Positions 62,971 through 64,000 of a stretch of DNA of 64,000 bases are shown in pieces. The notes under the pieces are model-generated. The model did not search any database, was not told the origin of the DNA, and saw only the letters and a list, made by a program, of their open reading frames with translations. The stretch is from an uncultured Microbacterium sp. (GTDB lineage: Bacteria; Actinomycetota; Actinomycetes; Actinomycetales; Microbacteriaceae), in assembly GCF_945952435.1 (NCBI RefSeq), contig NZ_CAMFHZ010000009.1, positions 58,587 to 122,586 on the forward strand, given 5' to 3'. The position numbers and the translations under genes were made by a program. Every line of letters begins with the position of its first letter. The stretch's first letter is position 1.

Positions 62971-64000
62971 GTGCCAGCTGTGAACCTGGGGATGCCCCGG
63001 ATCCCCGAAGTCCTCGCCCCGCGACGCAAGAGCCGCCAGATCAAGGTCGGCAAGGTGCTCGTCGGCGGCGGTGCGCCGATCAGCGTCCAGTCGATGACGA
63101 CGACGAAGACGACCGACATCAACGGGACGCTGCAGCAGATCGCCGAGCTCACCGCGTCGGGCTGCGAGATCGTGCGCGTCGCGGTCCCGTCGCAGGACGA
63201 CGCCGACGTGCTGCACATCATCGCGGCGAAGAGCCAGATCCCGGTCATCGCCGACATCCACTTCCAGCCGAAGTACGTGTTCCAGGCGATCGACGCCGGC
63301 TGCGCGGCCGTGCGCGTCAACCCCGGCAACATCCGCAAGTTCGACGATCAGGTCGGTGCGATCGCGAAGGCGGCGCAGGCCGCAGGCGTCTCGCTGCGGA
63401 TCGGCGTGAACGCCGGATCCCTCGATCGGCGTCTGCTGGAGAAGTACGGCAAGGCGACGCCGGAAGCCCTCGTCGAGAGCGCCGTCTGGGAGGCATCGCT
63501 CTTCGAGGAGCACGACTTCCACGACTTCAAGATCTCGGTCAAGCACAACGACCCCGTCGTCATGGTGAAGGCCTACCGGCAGCTCGCCGAGCGCGGCGAC
63601 TGGCCCCTGCACCTCGGCGTGACCGAGGCGGGCCCGGCCTTCCAGGGCACGATCAAGAGCGCCACCGCGTTCGGCATCCTGCTCGGCGAGGGCATCGGCG
63701 ACACGATCCGCGTCTCCCTGTCGGCGCCGCCGGCGGAGGAGGTCAAGGTCGGCCACCAGATCCTGCAGTCGCTGAATCTGCGCGAGCGCACGCTCGAGAT
63801 CGTCTCCTGCCCGTCGTGCGGCCGTGCCCAGGTCGACGTCTACAGCCTCGCCGAGAACGTCACCGAGGGACTCAAGGACATGACCGTCCCGCTGCGCGTG
63901 GCCGTCATGGGCTGCGTCGTGAACGGCCCGGGCGAGGCTCGCGATGCCGACCTCGGCGTCGCGAGCGGCAACGGCAAGGGCCAGATCTTCGTCAAGGGCG
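62971..64000 (+). CDS. ispG: (E)-4-hydroxy-3-methylbut-2-enyl-diphosphate synthase, cut by window edge
   Basis: The first 343 codons of IspG (GcpE) are visible, an iron-sulfur enzyme of the MEP pathway. They show [48 protein letters not shown] and LGVTEAG. The [4Fe-4S] cysteines lie in [12 protein letters not shown], and the third in [18 protein letters not shown] 62971 lies seven bases after TAGCCT, a leaderless arrangement. The gene diverges from the tryptophan leader; the two -10 boxes are only 30 bp apart. Confidence 0.97.
   Translation, partial: MPAVNLGMPRIPEVLAPRRKSRQIKVGKVLVGGGAPISVQSMTTTKTTDINGTLQQIAELTASGCEIVRVAVPSQDDADVLHIIAAKSQIPVIADIHFQPKYVFQAIDAGCAAVRVNPGNIRKFDDQVGAIAKAAQAAGVSLRIGVNAGSLDRRLLEKYGKATPEALVESAVWEASLFEEHDFHDFKISVKHNDPVVMVKAYRQLAERGDWPLHLGVTEAGPAFQGTIKSATAFGILLGEGIGDTIRVSLSAPPAEEVKVGHQILQSLNLRERTLEIVSCPSCGRAQVDVYSLAENVTEGLKDMTVPLRVAVMGCVVNGPGEARDADLGVASGNGKGQIFVKG

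Overview
The window comes from a high-GC Gram-positive actinobacterium, most likely a member of the Microbacteriaceae close to Microbacterium. This rests on the roughly 70% GC coding sequence, heavy use of GTG starts, many genes whose start codon lies 6-9 nt after a TANNNT box (leaderless transcripts), and the actinobacterial order argS-lysA-hom-thrB-rho-prfA ... prmC-threonylcarbamoyl-AMP synthase-TagO/WecA-atpBEFHAGDC. No tRNA, rRNA, CRISPR array, insertion sequence or prophage was seen. No gene-free stretch exceeds 300 bases.

Positions 1-12340 are an accessory carbohydrate locus. A LacI-type regulator (cut by the window edge) and a 2-hydroxyacid dehydrogenase point left. An LplB/YtcP-type ABC importer (two permeases and a lipoprotein binder), a DUF2264 protein, a GH29 fucosidase, a secreted Asp-box protein with a trefoil-like tail and a Gfo/Idh/MocA oxidoreductase point right. 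The rightward operon has a clear TTGACA-N17-TACGTT promoter with a LacI-type operator at its expected start site. A second palindrome covers the leftward promoter.

Positions 12399-19985 form a second sugar locus: an RpiR-type regulator, a SIS-domain protein, an NgcEFG-like GlcNAc/chitobiose importer and a second GH29 fucosidase read left, and a GlcNAc-kinase-like gene reads right. Together the two loci suggest use of a fucosylated, GlcNAc-containing glycan. That is an inference.

Positions 20035-30753 are housekeeping (argS, an LmeA-like protein, a BrkB-like protein, lysA, hom, thrB, rho, prfA). Rho has a long disordered N-terminal region with a 78-bp duplication and SR- and Q/N-rich stretches, and no recognisable Rho_N domain. 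Positions 30778-36885 are more mixed: a TetR/alcohol dehydrogenase pair with two identical-core operators, dinB, a small membrane protein, a DUF559-type nuclease-like gene flanked by two copies of the same imperfect palindrome, then cysE and cysK. Positions 36981-47173 return to the core: prmC, Sua5/YrdC, TagO/WecA, an AtpI-like protein and the complete F1Fo ATP synthase operon.

Positions 47277-64000 hold yaaA, a DUF5684 protein, an aldo/keto reductase, a PP2C phosphatase next to an orphan EccC-like FtsK/SpoIIIE ATPase, ald, an asparaginase, OsmC and PlsC proteins, an FKBP lipoprotein, dxr, a site-2 protease and ispG (cut by the right edge). Between rseP and ispG lies a PhzE-type fused anthranilate synthase. 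It is preceded by an 11-residue leader peptide with tandem Trp codons and by alternative hairpins ending in a U-rich terminator, a textbook transcription attenuator. The strongest candidates for something little described are the palindrome-flanked DUF559 unit, the attenuated PhzE-type enzyme and the two linked fucosidase loci.
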